Positions 43,699 to 53,797 of a stretch of DNA of 64,000 nt are shown here, one piece after another. The DNA lies in NCBI RefSeq assembly GCF_014204515.1, contig NZ_JACHLI010000034.1, positions 1-64,000 of the forward strand. Reading direction: 5' to 3'. Made by a program: the position numbers and the translations under genes. How positions within the stretch are numbered: the stretch's first letter is position 1; the number at the start of each line of letters is the position of its first letter. Origin of the DNA: Pseudomonas nitroreducens. Lineage in GTDB: Bacteria; Pseudomonadota; Gammaproteobacteria; Pseudomonadales; Pseudomonadaceae. Below the pieces are notes generated by a model, which had not been told where the DNA came from, did not search any database, and worked only from the letters and a program-made list of their open reading frames with translations.

Positions 43699-44556
43699 GT
43701 AAGGCTCCAGCGCGGTGGATAGCCACTCGCAGAACCCCACCGCCTGGGCATTGCGCTCGCTCTGCTGGTGCACCAGCAGCGACCAGTTCGGCCCGCGCAC
43801 GGTCTGTTCGCTGAGTGGCGTCAGCAGGCCATTCTGCCGCGCATCCCCGGCCAGCAGCTGGCTCACCAGAGCCACGCCCAGCCCCTGGCTGGCCGCGTCC
43901 AGCAGCAGACCGGGGTCGGAGAAATTCAGCCCCTCGCTGCGCTGGCCGACGTCGGCGCCGCCTTGCACTTGCCAGTGCGCCCAGTCCATTTCCCGTTCGC
44001 CGTGCAGGGTGGTGCGCGTCGGCTCCGCCTGCTTCAGCACGGACGGATGGCAAGCCGGGTAGAGGCGATCTTCCAGCAGCACGCGGAAACGGCAGTCGGC
44101 CTGGGCGGTGAGGTCGTCACGCACGGCGATGTCGATGGTCTGGGTGGCCATGTCCGGGGTTTCGTCGGTGGTCAGCAGCCAGAGGTCGATCTGCGGGTGG
44201 CGCGCGTGGAAGTCGCCCAGGCGCGGCACCAGCCAGTGGCGGGCGAAGGCCGGGGTGGTGTTGACCACCAACTGGTTGGGCTTGCGGTACTGGTCCAGGC
44301 GGCGGATGCCGACGGCCAATTGCTGCAGCATCGATTGCGTGGTGCTGAGCAGATCGGCGCCGGCGTCGGTCAGCGCCACCTTGCGTCCGGAGCGGTAGAA
44401 CAGCGGCTGCTCGATGAAGCTTTCCAGGCTGCGGATCTGCTGGCTGATGGCCGACTGGGTGAGGTGCAGCTCTTCGGCAGCCTTGTGGAAGCTGCCCAGG
44501 CGGGCGGCGGCTTCGAAGCCGCGCAGGGCATTCAGGGGTGGCCAGTGCTTGAGCAT
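43693..44556 (-). CDS. LysR-family regulator of the agu2 operon (GcvA-like)
   Basis: 287 residues. Winged helix PPLNALRGFEAAARLGSFHKAAEELHLTQSAISQQIRSLESF, then a GcvA-like effector domain (VVNTTPAFARHWLVPRLGDFHARHP). Divergent to the agmatine operon, with a dyad of the T-N11-A type in the shared region, so it is the likely regulator; the inducer is probably agmatine or a derivative. Its stop codon TAG is the first bases of a TAGGAGCGAG repeat. Confidence 0.87.
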   Translation of the reverse strand: MLKHWPPLNALRGFEAAARLGSFHKAAEELHLTQSAISQQIRSLESFIEQPLFYRSGRKVALTDAGADLLSTTQSMLQQLAVGIRRLDQYRKPNQLVVNTTPAFARHWLVPRLGDFHARHPQIDLWLLTTDETPDMATQTIDIAVRDDLTAQADCRFRVLLEDRLYPACHPSVLKQAEPTRTTLHGEREMDWAHWQVQGGADVGQRSEGLNFSDPGLLLDAASQGLGVALVSQLLAGDARQNGLLTPLSEQTVRGPNWSLLVHQQSERNAQAVGFCEWLSTALEPYM

Positions 44557-44577
44557 GATCGATAAGTCTGTCTAATC

Positions 44578-44628
44578 AGATTTACGCAAAATCTATCGTT
44601 TGTTGTCGCGTTTTTACAGGCCTAGCAT
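44578..44628 (+). promoter_or_regulatory. LysR dyad and promoter of the agu2 operon
   Basis: The dyad AGATTT-ACGCA-AAATCT (44578-44594) lies just upstream of -35 TTGTTG (44600-44605) and -10 TAGCAT (44623-44628), with a 17-base spacer. A dyad at this distance is where LysR activators touch RNA polymerase. Start would be near 44635, about 55 bases before the first ATG. Confidence 0.6.
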
Positions 44629-44689
44629 GGTTATCAGGCGCCGCTTAACCCTTTCCTTCCGATAAAAATTCCTTACCAAAGGTTCGAAT

Positions 44690-45744
44690 ATGCATCGCAA
44701 CGACGATAGGCAGAACGGCTGGCGCATGCCCGCCGAATGGGTCAACCACGCGGCGACCTGGATGGCCTTCCCGCACAACCGCCCACTTTGGGAGAGTGGC
44801 TGGCGCGTAACCCTGGAGCAGGTGCAGGAGGACTTTGCCGGGGTCGCCAATGCCATTGCCCGCTTCGAGCCGGTGAAGCTGGTGGTGGACCCGTCCGCCA
44901 TGGCCCGCGCCGCCGAGCTTTGCGGGCCGAACGTGGAGCTGGTGCCGCTGCCGATCGACGACAGCTGGTGCCGCGATTCCGGCCCGACCTTCGTCTGCCA
45001 TCCGCAGCACGGCGTGGCCGGCGTCAGCTGGCGCTTCAACGCCTGGGGTGGCAAGTCGGTGCATACCCTGGATGAAGGCCTGGGACGGCGCGTCCTCAAC
45101 CACCTGGGCCTGGACTGCTTCGGCACGCCGCTGGCCAACGAGGGCGGGGCGATCCATGTGGACGGCGAGGGTACGCTGATCACCACTGAGTCGGTGCTGC
45201 TCAACCCCAACCGCAACCCTGGCGTCAGCAAGCGCGAGATGGAGGAAATCTTCAGCCGCCTGCTGGGCGTGACCAAGACCATCTGGCTGCCGGGCGACCC
45301 GCAGTACGTCACCGGCGACATGACCGACGGCCACGTCGACGGCGTATGCGCCTTCGCCCGTCCCGGCGTGCTATTGGTGGATGCGACCCATGACGCTTCC
45401 AGCACCTACGCCGAAGTGGCGCGGGAAAACCGCCGTGCGCTGGAGCTGGCCACCGATGCCCAGGGCCGTTCCTTCGAGCTGATCGAGCTGTTCGAAGCCA
45501 GCGCGGCGGTGGACCCGGAGGCCGAGGTGTTCTGCGCGTCCTACACCAACTTCTACCTGGCCAACGGCGCGGTGATCATGCCGGCCTACGGCATCGCCGC
45601 CGACGACGAAGCCGCCGCGGTTCTGGCCCGCGCCTTCCCCGGCCGCGAAGTGGTGCCGGTGCGCATCAACAACCTGGCCCACGGCGGCGGCGGCGTGCAC
45701 TGCATCACCCAGCAGCAGCCGGCCTGGCCGCTGGGAGGTCTGTG

Positions 45745-45745
<1 letters not shown>
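44690..45745 (+). CDS. agu2A: Agmatine deiminase
   Basis: 351 residues, peptidylarginine-deiminase superfamily. Marks: MPAEWVNHAATWMAFPHN, WCRDSGPTFV, NAWGGKS, GGAIHVDGEGTLITTE, TDGHVDG and catalytic Cys338 in GGGGVHCITQQ. It converts agmatine to N-carbamoylputrescine plus ammonia. Followed without gap by the amidase gene (TGATG). The four-gene order with a binding protein and a second deiminase matches the agu2ABCA' operon reported from some P. aeruginosa strains; the symbol is assigned by that synteny. Confidence 0.9.
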
Positions 45746-46647
<902 letters not shown>

Positions 46648-46649
46648 CC

Positions 46650-47747
46650 ATGCACAAGCACCTGCTGATCGGCGCGCTGGGGTTTTCCCTGGCGTGCGCC
46701 CTGCAACCGGCCGTGGCGGAGGAGAAGGTTCTGCGCCTGTTCAACTGGGCGGATTACTTCGCCCCCGACACCCTGGCGAATTTCACCCAGGAGACCGGCA
46801 TCCGCGTCATCTACGACGTGATGGACAGCAGCGAGACGCTGGAGGCCAAGATGATGGCCGGGCACAGTGGCTACGACCTGATCTTCCCCGGCAACACCGT
46901 CGCCGAGCGGCTGATGCGTGCCGGCGCCCTGCAGAAGCTCGACGAGAGCAAGCTGGAACACCTGGGCGAGATCGAAGAGGGCCTGCAGAACCTGCAGACC
47001 CAATACCCGTACTCGCGCCATGCCGTGGTGCCCTACACCTGGGGCAGCATCGGCCTGACCTTCAACCAGGCGAAGATCGAGCAGCGCATGCCCGGCGCGC
47101 CGGTGAACAGCCTGGACATGCTGTTCAAGCCGGAGCTGGCCAAGCGCTTCGCCGACTGCGGCATCTCGATGATCGACTCGCCGGACGAGGTGCTGGCCGT
47201 GGTGCTCAACTACCTGGGCCGCGACCCGCGCAGCGGCAAGCCGCAGGACCTGGCCGACGCGCTGGCGACGCTGAACGGCATCCGCCCGTACATCCGCAAG
47301 TTCCAGTCGCAGCCGGTGACCCAGCTGGTCAACGGCGACCTGTGCCTGTCGCTGGGCTACAGCGGCGACGTGATCCAGTCCCAGCGTGCCGCCGACGAAG
47401 CGAAGAAACCCGAGCGCTTCGAATACCGCGTGCCGCGCGAAGGCACTTCGGTGTGGATGGACACCATGGCTATCCCTGCAGACGCGCCGCACCCCGAGTA
47501 CGCCTACGCGCTGATCAACTACCTGATGCGCCCCGAGGTGATGGCGGCGATCAGCACCGCCACCGGCTACCCGACCTCCAACGCCAAGGCGCGGCCGATG
47601 GTCGAGGCGAGCATGCGCAACAACCCGGACATCTATCTTGATGAACAGGCCTACGCGCGACTGTTCCCCGGCAAGGACATCCCCCAGCGCGACATGCGCG
47701 CGCGGATGCGCACCTGGACCAGCTTCAAGACCGGCACCGGCGGCTGA
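46650..47747 (+). CDS. agu2C: Polyamine/agmatine-binding periplasmic protein
   Basis: 365 residues. Sec signal (LIGALGFSLACALQPAVA), then EEKVLRLFNWADYFAPDTLANF, the standard start of PotF/SpuD proteins; VPYTWGSIGLTFN and LSLGYSGDVIQ line the cleft. No permease or ATPase genes follow, so it must share a transporter encoded elsewhere or act as a sensor or scavenger. Two bases after agu2B. Confidence 0.9.
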   Translation: MHKHLLIGALGFSLACALQPAVAEEKVLRLFNWADYFAPDTLANFTQETGIRVIYDVMDSSETLEAKMMAGHSGYDLIFPGNTVAERLMRAGALQKLDESKLEHLGEIEEGLQNLQTQYPYSRHAVVPYTWGSIGLTFNQAKIEQRMPGAPVNSLDMLFKPELAKRFADCGISMIDSPDEVLAVVLNYLGRDPRSGKPQDLADALATLNGIRPYIRKFQSQPVTQLVNGDLCLSLGYSGDVIQSQRAADEAKKPERFEYRVPREGTSVWMDTMAIPADAPHPEYAYALINYLMRPEVMAAISTATGYPTSNAKARPMVEASMRNNPDIYLDEQAYARLFPGKDIPQRDMRARMRTWTSFKTGTGG

Positions 47748-47757
47748 GGAGGCGAGG

Positions 47758-48861
47758 ATGATGACACGCAGGAACCTGCTCGGCGCCGGCATGACGCTGG
47801 CGACGGGCCTCGGGCTCGGCCTGGGCCGCGTGGCCCTGGCGGCCGAACGCTGGTACATGCCCGACGAGCACCGCAAGCAGGAGCGGGTGTTCGTCGCCTA
47901 TGCGGCGAGCGCCGACATCTGGGAAGACATCGCGCCCGACGTGAACGCCACGGTGGCGCGGCTGGCCCGCGCCATCGCCGAGTTCCAGCCGGTGACGGTG
48001 CTCTGCCGGCCGGAGCAGCAGGCCGAGGCCAAGCGCGCTTGCGGAGGGCAGAGCATCGACTTCCTGCCGCTGCCGGTGGATGACATCTGGGTGCGCGACT
48101 ACGGCGGCTGCTTCCTGGTCAACGATTCGCCGGGCGGCCTGGCGCTGGCCGACTTCAACTTCAACGGCTGGGGCGGCAAGCAGACTGCCAAGCGCGATGG
48201 CCAGGTGGCCGCCGCGCTGGCGGAGGAGCTGGAGGCGAAGGCCATCGTCAGCGAGCTGTGCGGCGAGGGCGGTGGCATCGAGGTGGATGGCCACGGCACG
48301 GCGATCTTCACCGAAAGCTGCTGGGTCAACGGCAACCGCAATCCGGGTTGGGACCGCTCGCGTATCGAGGCCGAACTCAAGCGCGTGCTGGGGCTGCGCA
48401 AGGTCATCTGGCTGCCGGGCATCCGTGGCAAGGACATCACCGACGCCCACGTCGACTTCTATGCGCGCTTCGTCGAACCGGGCGTGGTGCTGGTCAACCT
48501 GGACAACGACCCGCAGTCCTACGACCACGCGGTGACCCGGCGGCACCTGGAGATCCTCAAGACCGCCACCGACGCCGACGGACGCCGGCTGAAGCTGCAC
48601 ACGCTGCCACCGCCGCTGAAGCCCAAGCCCAGCGCCTACAACCGCGACAATCCCGACTTCGCCGCCGGATACATCAATTACCTGCCGGTGAACGGCGCGG
48701 TAATCGCGCCGAAGTTCGGCGATGCGGCGGCGGACGAGCATTGCCATGCGTTGCTCGGCGAGCTGTATCCGGACCGCGAGATCGTCCAGCTGAACATCGA
48801 CCCGATTGCCGCCGGGGGCGGGGGTATTCATTGCGTGACCTTGCAGATGCCGGCGGTGTAG
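47758..48861 (+). CDS. agu2A': Tat-exported second agmatine deiminase
   Basis: 367 residues from MMTRRNLLGAGMTLATGLGL, with GAGGAGG upstream; the twin-arginine TRRNLLG and Ala-rich end are a Tat signal. The deiminase core is intact: PVDDIWVRDYGGCF, NGWGGKQT, EGGGIEVDGHG, TDAHVDF and catalytic Cys359 in GGGGIHCVTLQ. It would act on agmatine in the periplasm, unlike the cytosolic agu2A product, perhaps making carbamoylputrescine before uptake through the adjacent binding protein. It is distant from agu2A, so not a recent duplicate. Confidence 0.9.
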   Translation: MMTRRNLLGAGMTLATGLGLGLGRVALAAERWYMPDEHRKQERVFVAYAASADIWEDIAPDVNATVARLARAIAEFQPVTVLCRPEQQAEAKRACGGQSIDFLPLPVDDIWVRDYGGCFLVNDSPGGLALADFNFNGWGGKQTAKRDGQVAAALAEELEAKAIVSELCGEGGGIEVDGHGTAIFTESCWVNGNRNPGWDRSRIEAELKRVLGLRKVIWLPGIRGKDITDAHVDFYARFVEPGVVLVNLDNDPQSYDHAVTRRHLEILKTATDADGRRLKLHTLPPPLKPKPSAYNRDNPDFAAGYINYLPVNGAVIAPKFGDAAADEHCHALLGELYPDREIVQLNIDPIAAGGGGIHCVTLQMPAV

Positions 48862-48910
48862 CGGTTCGTGGGCAAGCTCGCTTCCATGTGATGTTTCTGC
48901 GTGTGGGGCG

Positions 48911-49277
48911 GCCCTCACCCTAACCCTCTCCCAGAGGGAGAGGGGACTATTCGGTGCAGGACGAAACCATGGTGTCAGTCGGCACGGACGGCTCCCTCTC
49001 CCCCAGGGAGAGGGTTGGGGTGAGGGGAGTCCCTGGCACAAACCAGCCGGAAAGGCAGTTGCGCCGCACGCTCGGTCTGTAGGAGCGGACCTTGTCCGCG
49101 AATCCTTCACAGCGCTGCGTGATAAGTGGAGAACCTCGACCCTAGGATGGTGCGGAGCGAAGCGCTAGCCAGGCTGTCGGCGTGGCGGGAGATGGGCATC
49201 GCTGCGCTCCACGCCACCCTGCGTTGAGCAGTCCAGCCTGGCCGTAGGGCGGATAACGCCCAAAGCGTTATCCGCCG
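48911..49277. repeat. Repeat cluster between agu2A' and sirtuin gene
   Basis: Contains an inverted pair of CCCTCACCCTAACCCTCTCCC elements (48911-48946 and 48992-49027), one TAGGAGCGGACCTTGTCCGCG element (49078-49103), a diverged copy of the long AGGATGGTGCGGAGCG inverted repeat (49143-49224), and one GTAGGGCGGATAACGC element (49242-49277). Nothing coding is supported in the 417-base gap. Confidence 0.8.
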
Positions 49278-49279
49278 TT

Positions 49280-50044
49280 CTACGCTGCCGGAAACGCCGC
49301 TTCGATCAGCGCTGGCAGGGCCACGCCAGCGGCGCTGGCGATGGCGAAGTCGCGTTCGCCGTGCAACGGAGCGGGAGCGGGGTTGATGTGCAGGACGGTG
49401 GCGCGCCGGCGCCAGGCGATCTCGGGGATTTCCGCGGCTGGGTAGACCACGCCGGAGGTGCCGATGGAGATCAGCAGGTCGCACTGTTCGGCGGCCTGGA
49501 AGGCGTAGGTGAGGGCTTCCATCGGCAGGCTCTCGCCGAACCACACCACGCCGGGGCGCAGCGGGCCGCCGCAATGGGCGCAGGCCGGCGGCGGGACGCG
49601 GCGGCCGGCTTCGGGTTCGTCCGGTATCGGCAGCGGCGTCTCCGGCTCGCGCTGGCAGGTGAAGCAGCGCGGGCGCTCCAGCTGGCCATGCAGGTGGGTG
49701 ACGTTCTGGCTGCCGGCACGCTCGTGCAGATCGTCGACGTTCTGCGTGATCAGGCTGAGTTTCGGCACCTTGCCCGCCAGCTCGGCGATGGCCAGGTGCG
49801 CGGGATTGGGCTGGGCGCGGTGGACCACGCTGCGCCGCCATTCGTACCAGCCCCAGACCAGCGCCGGGTCGGCGCGAAAGGCCTGGGCGGTGGCCAGGGA
49901 GGCGGCATCGAAGCGTTCCCAGAGTCCGGTCAGAGCGTCGCGGAAGGTCGGGATGCCGCTCTCGGCGGAAACTCCGGCGCCGGTGAATACCACGATGTGG
50001 CGAGCACTGCGCAGGGCTTCGAGCAGGTCTGAAGCGAAGGTCAC
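49280..50044 (-). CDS. cobB: Sirtuin NAD+-dependent protein deacylase
   Basis: 254 residues from a GTG with AGGAAA upstream, overlapping the diguanylate cyclase stop (GTGA). Sirtuin marks: VVFTGAGVSAESGIPTFRD, TQNVDDLHERAG, the catalytic His in HLHGQLERPR, a zinc site CFTC..CAHC, and ISIGTSGVVYPAAEIP. The YEWRR in WGWYEWRRS keeps the Tyr-x-x-Arg pair that binds acidic acyl groups in SIRT5/CobB, so desuccinylase activity is predicted besides deacetylation. Confidence 0.9.
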   Translation of the reverse strand: MTFASDLLEALRSARHIVVFTGAGVSAESGIPTFRDALTGLWERFDAASLATAQAFRADPALVWGWYEWRRSVVHRAQPNPAHLAIAELAGKVPKLSLITQNVDDLHERAGSQNVTHLHGQLERPRCFTCQREPETPLPIPDEPEAGRRVPPPACAHCGGPLRPGVVWFGESLPMEALTYAFQAAEQCDLLISIGTSGVVYPAAEIPEIAWRRRATVLHINPAPAPLHGERDFAIASAAGVALPALIEAAFPAA

Positions 50045-51564
50045 TGTCGGCTTTCCTGCGGGGGCGGTGCGATCTCCAGGCGATTGCGCCCGCCGGCCTT
50101 GGCGCGGTACAGCGCGCGGTCGGCGGCTTCGATGAGGGATTGCGGGCTGCTGTCGCTGCCACCGGGCAGGGTGGTGATGCCGATGCTCGCGGTGATGCGG
50201 CCCAGCGGGCTGCCGGCGTGGGTCAGGTTGGCCTGCTGCAGGCGTTGCATGAACTGCTGGGCCACGGCCAGCGCGCCGTCGGCGCCGGTGTTGGGCAGGA
50301 TCACGGCCAGCTCCTCGCCGCCATAGCGCGCCGCCAGGTCGCCGGGGCGCCGCACACTGTCGGCCAGCACGCGGCCGATGCGCCGCAGGCAGTCGTCGCC
50401 GGCCGGGTGGCCGTAGGTGTCGTTGAAGCGCTTGAAGTGGTCGACGTCGATCAGCAGCAGACCCAGTGGCGCGCGTTCGCGGTGGGCGCGGCGCAACTCG
50501 GCAATCAGGTGGTCGTCGAAGCTGCGGCGGTTGTCCAGCCCGGTCAGCGGGTCGCGCGAGGCGAGCACTTCCAGTTGCTGGTTGGCCTTGAGCAGCTCCT
50601 CGCGGGCGTCGCGCAGCAGGCGTTCGGTGCCGATGCGGCGCTGGATGGCGAGGATCAGCAGGCTGCCGATGACCACCACGACCATCAGCAGGCCGAAGGC
50701 GATGGCCACCGTGCGCAGGGCGTCGGCGCGCCAGGCGGCGAGGGCTTCGTCCTTGCCCAGGGCGACCGAGGTCACCAGCGGGTAGCGCTCGTTCTTGCGG
50801 AAGGCGTAGATGCGCTCGATGCCGTCCAGCGACGAGGGGAAGGTGGCGCTGCCCACCGTGGCGTTCTCCAGGTACTGGGTGAAGATCGGCGAGCGCGACA
50901 GCACGCGGCCCATGTCGCTCTCGCGGAAGGGGTAGCGCACCAGCACCTGGCCACTGCGGGTGGCCACGCCGATGGCGCCGCTGCGGCCGATGTCGATCTT
51001 GCCGAACAGGCGCAGGAAATCCTGCACGCCGAGGGTGGCGACTATCACCCCGGCGAAGTTGCCCTGGGCGTCGTTGTAGCGGCGGCTGACGGTGATCACC
51101 CAGACGCCGGTGGCGCGGCTGTGGATCGGCTCGCCGATGTAGGCGTCCAGGGACGGGTTGTCGCGGTGATGGATGAAGAAGGCGCGGTCGGCGCTGTTGG
51201 CGCCCGGCGGGAAACGCCCGTTGGAGGTCATCAGCCAGTTGCCCTGGGCGTCGTAGATGCCGACGCCGTTGAGCTGGGCGAGCAGGTGCTGCTGGCGCTG
51301 CACCAGTTCGTTGAGCCGCTGCAGCTGCGGTGCGTCGCGGCCTTCGTGTTCCAGGCGCTCGGCCAGGCCGAGCAGCAGCATGGAGCTCTGGGTGACGATG
51401 CCTTCGACGTAGGTGTCCAGCGCCTGGGTCAGGTTGAGGTTGTGCGTGGTGGTCTCCTCCAGCGTCCGCTCGCGGGCCGACCACAGCTCCCAGGCCGTGG
51501 CGATGGCCACAGTGAGGCTGATGATCGACAGCAGGAGGATGGCTAGGCGGATATCGCGTTTCAC
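50041..51564 (-). CDS. Membrane diguanylate cyclase with Cache-like sensor
   Basis: 507 residues. One N-terminal helix (LAILLLSIISLTVAIATAW), a periplasmic domain of about 250 residues of dCache type (NGVGIYDAQGNWLMTSNGRFPPG, GEPIHSRATGVWVITVSRRY), a second helix (IAFGLLMVVVVIGSLLILAI), then GGDEF. The active site RYGGEEL is intact, and an RPGD inhibitory site lies five residues before it. It makes c-di-GMP in response to an unknown periplasmic ligand. Translationally coupled to the sirtuin. Confidence 0.92.
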   Translation of the reverse strand: MKRDIRLAILLLSIISLTVAIATAWELWSARERTLEETTTHNLNLTQALDTYVEGIVTQSSMLLLGLAERLEHEGRDAPQLQRLNELVQRQQHLLAQLNGVGIYDAQGNWLMTSNGRFPPGANSADRAFFIHHRDNPSLDAYIGEPIHSRATGVWVITVSRRYNDAQGNFAGVIVATLGVQDFLRLFGKIDIGRSGAIGVATRSGQVLVRYPFRESDMGRVLSRSPIFTQYLENATVGSATFPSSLDGIERIYAFRKNERYPLVTSVALGKDEALAAWRADALRTVAIAFGLLMVVVVIGSLLILAIQRRIGTERLLRDAREELLKANQQLEVLASRDPLTGLDNRRSFDDHLIAELRRAHRERAPLGLLLIDVDHFKRFNDTYGHPAGDDCLRRIGRVLADSVRRPGDLAARYGGEELAVILPNTGADGALAVAQQFMQRLQQANLTHAGSPLGRITASIGITTLPGGSDSSPQSLIEAADRALYRAKAGGRNRLEIAPPPQESRQ

Positions 51565-51658
51565 ACTGGCCTCGATGGGTCGTTCCCTGTGGCTATGGCA
51601 TCGCCCGGCGACGGAGCAGGGCGACGCCGGCGGCGCGCGCCGGGGTGGGTGTCGTTCC

Positions 51659-52852
51659 TCAGACGCCTTCCTGGCCGTCGAGTTGCACGCGGTTGCGCCC
51701 GGCCTGCTTGGCGCGGTACAGGCGCCGGTCGCAACGGGCGAGCAGTTCGCGCGGCTCGTCCAGCCCGCTGTCGTTGGCCATCGCCGCGCCCAGGCTGATG
51801 GTCAGATGGCGCAGGCGGTCAGGCCGGTAGCAGTGCTCGATGCCCAGGCTCGCCACCTGTTCGCGCAGGCGTTCGGCGACGCAGCGCAGGTCTTCGGCAT
51901 TGCCCGCCTCGAGCAGGATGGCGAACTCCTCGCCGCCATAACGATAGACGTTGGCGCCGCCACCGCGCAGGGTGCTGACCAGGCACTCGGCGACCTGACA
52001 CAGGCAGCGGTCGCCGGCCTGGTGGCCGTAGTGGTCGTTGTAGGGCTTGAAGTAGTCGATATCGGCCATCAGCAGGGCGAAGGGCCGGCCATGGGCGCGC
52101 ATGCCATGCCAGCACTCGTTGAGCTGCAGGTCCAGTGCGCGACGGTTGCCGACCCCGGTGAGGCCGTCGGTGGCGGCCAGCTCCTGCAGGCGCAGGTTGA
52201 GCGAGGCCAGTTCGCTGCGCTGGCGCCGTTCTTCCAGGTCGGCGAGGAAGGCCTGGCGCACGCCCTGGATGTTGGTCCAGCTGATGAACAGGCTGAACAG
52301 CGCGATCGGCAGGTAGACCAGGGTGAAGATCAGCAGCGGCTTGGCGGCGCCGTCGTGGATCAGCCAGACGTTGTAGAGAATGATCGCCGAGATGATCGCC
52401 GAAACCAGCGCGATGCCCTTGAAGGAATAGCGCACGCCGAGGTTGCCCAGCAGCACGAAGACCACCGAGGCGTAGAGGAAGAATTGCACGTCGGGCGAGG
52501 CGCTGCGCTTGAGCAGTTCGAACCAGGCGATAGTGGAAATGATGTCGTGCACCGGCATCAGCATGTCCATGACCAGCACGCTGCGGCTGAAGCGGAACAC
52601 CAGGAAGATGTTGAGCAGGCCGACCAGGCTCAGGCCGGTGCGCAGGAACAGCGATTCGCGGGCCATGTCCGGGATCAGCAGGGCATCGGCGAGCACGTAG
52701 GAGTCGTAGGCGGCCATGGCGATGAAGTTGATCGCCAGCAGGAAGCGCCGGTAATGCTGGATCACGTAGGCCTTATAGGCGTCGTGCTGGCGCGGCGCGA
52801 TTCTCCCGCGGTGCTGCCGGGGAGAGGGGCGGGGGAATTCGGGTGCGGTCAT
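51659..52852 (-). CDS. Membrane diguanylate cyclase (MASE-like sensor)
   Basis: 397 residues from MTAPEFPRPSPRQ; the ribosome site is weak and the open frame continues upstream through unrelated sequence, so the start is provisional. Five or six hydrophobic helices fill about residues 40-190 (FLLAINFIAMAAY, FFLYASVVFVLLGNLGV, LVYLPIALFSLFI). GGDEF follows with TGVGNRRALDLQL, ADIDYFKPYNDHYGH and intact RYGGEEF. No RxxD inhibitory site is evident. Same strand and 94 bases before the first cyclase. Confidence 0.88.
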   Translation of the reverse strand: MTAPEFPRPSPRQHRGRIAPRQHDAYKAYVIQHYRRFLLAINFIAMAAYDSYVLADALLIPDMARESLFLRTGLSLVGLLNIFLVFRFSRSVLVMDMLMPVHDIISTIAWFELLKRSASPDVQFFLYASVVFVLLGNLGVRYSFKGIALVSAIISAIILYNVWLIHDGAAKPLLIFTLVYLPIALFSLFISWTNIQGVRQAFLADLEERRQRSELASLNLRLQELAATDGLTGVGNRRALDLQLNECWHGMRAHGRPFALLMADIDYFKPYNDHYGHQAGDRCLCQVAECLVSTLRGGGANVYRYGGEEFAILLEAGNAEDLRCVAERLREQVASLGIEHCYRPDRLRHLTISLGAAMANDSGLDEPRELLARCDRRLYRAKQAGRNRVQLDGQEGV

Positions 52853-53065
52853 CGAAAGTGGGAGCCTGTGTCTGCCATCCGGGGCGAATGCTGGCCAAGG
52901 GCTAGAGTAGGGTGGCGGCACCGTTGCCGTCCAGCAGGGCAATGCATACGGTGTACCAAATCGTCGGTCACCCGGGATTGGCTCTGTAGCCAGGGGTTGT
53001 AATGGATCTTTATAGGGTGCCAATGCGGCGGCATGATGACCGCACTTCCTGCTTTCGAGGCTTCC

Positions 53066-53686
53066 ATGTACGTACCCACACACTTCGAGGAAAACCGCCC
53101 GGACGAGCTGCACCGGCTGATCCGCGAGCATCCCCTGGGCATCCTGGTCACCGCTCACGACGGGCTGCTGGACGCCAACCACCTGCCGTTCGAACTGGAG
53201 CTCGCCGGCGCCAAGCCGCTGCTGCGCGCCCACGTTGCCCGGAACAACCCGGTGTGGCAGGAGGCCGACGGGGAAGAGGTGCTGGTGATCTTCCGTGGCG
53301 AGCACGCCTACGTCTCGCCCAACTGGTACCCGAGCAAGCACGAGGCGCACCGCCAGGTGCCGACCTGGAACTACCAGGTGGTGCATGTGCGTGGCCGCCT
53401 GAAGGTGATGGACGAGGAGCGCTTCGTCCGCGGTGTGGTCGGCCGCCTGACTCGCACCCATGAAGCCGGCGAGGCAAAGCCGTGGAAGATGAGCGACTCC
53501 GCCCCGGAATTCATCAGCGGCATGCTGGCGAATATCGTCGGTATCGAGGTGGAGATCACCGAGATCATCGGCAAGTCCAAGCTCAGCCAGAACAAGGAAG
53601 AGCGCGACCGCCTGGGCGCCGCCGAGCGCCTGGAGCAGTTGGGCAATGGGGAGCTTTCCACGGCGATGCAGCGCGCCATGGATTGA
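53066..53686 (+). CDS. PaiB-like FMN-binding protein
   Basis: 206 residues from MYVPTHFEENRPDELHRLI (GAGG five bases upstream). The family core is LGILVTAHDGLLDANHLPFEL, IFRGEHAYVSPNWYPSK and VPTWNYQVVHVRG, ending KLSQNKEERDRLG. PaiB proteins are split-barrel FMN binders named for negative regulation of sporulation and protease genes in Bacillus; in Pseudomonas they are probably flavin or heme-like redox proteins. Divergent to the GGDEF gene. Confidence 0.87.
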   Translation: MYVPTHFEENRPDELHRLIREHPLGILVTAHDGLLDANHLPFELELAGAKPLLRAHVARNNPVWQEADGEEVLVIFRGEHAYVSPNWYPSKHEAHRQVPTWNYQVVHVRGRLKVMDEERFVRGVVGRLTRTHEAGEAKPWKMSDSAPEFISGMLANIVGIEVEITEIIGKSKLSQNKEERDRLGAAERLEQLGNGELSTAMQRAMD

Positions 53687-53758
53687 CGGAAGGGCCGTGA
53701 AGGCCCGGTCCAGACGTGTCCGCATGTTGCAAAGGGTTGGCAGGTTGCTTGAGTGGAA

Positions 53759-53773
53759 TGTAATAATATTACA
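53759..53773 (+). promoter_or_regulatory. Operator-like palindrome TGTAATA-A-TATTACA
   Basis: Perfect 7-bp arms around one base, 24 bases before the chosen start of the DUF1624 gene, in otherwise GC-rich sequence. It covers the -10-like TAATAT of a possible promoter (TTGGCA about 18 bases upstream). A repressor bound here would block transcription of the DUF1624-oprD pair. The regulator is unknown; zinc-uptake (Zur-like) or TetR/GntR sites have similar shapes. Confidence 0.55.
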
Positions 53774-53797
53774 ATTCACTCGCCATCGATTCCCCCT

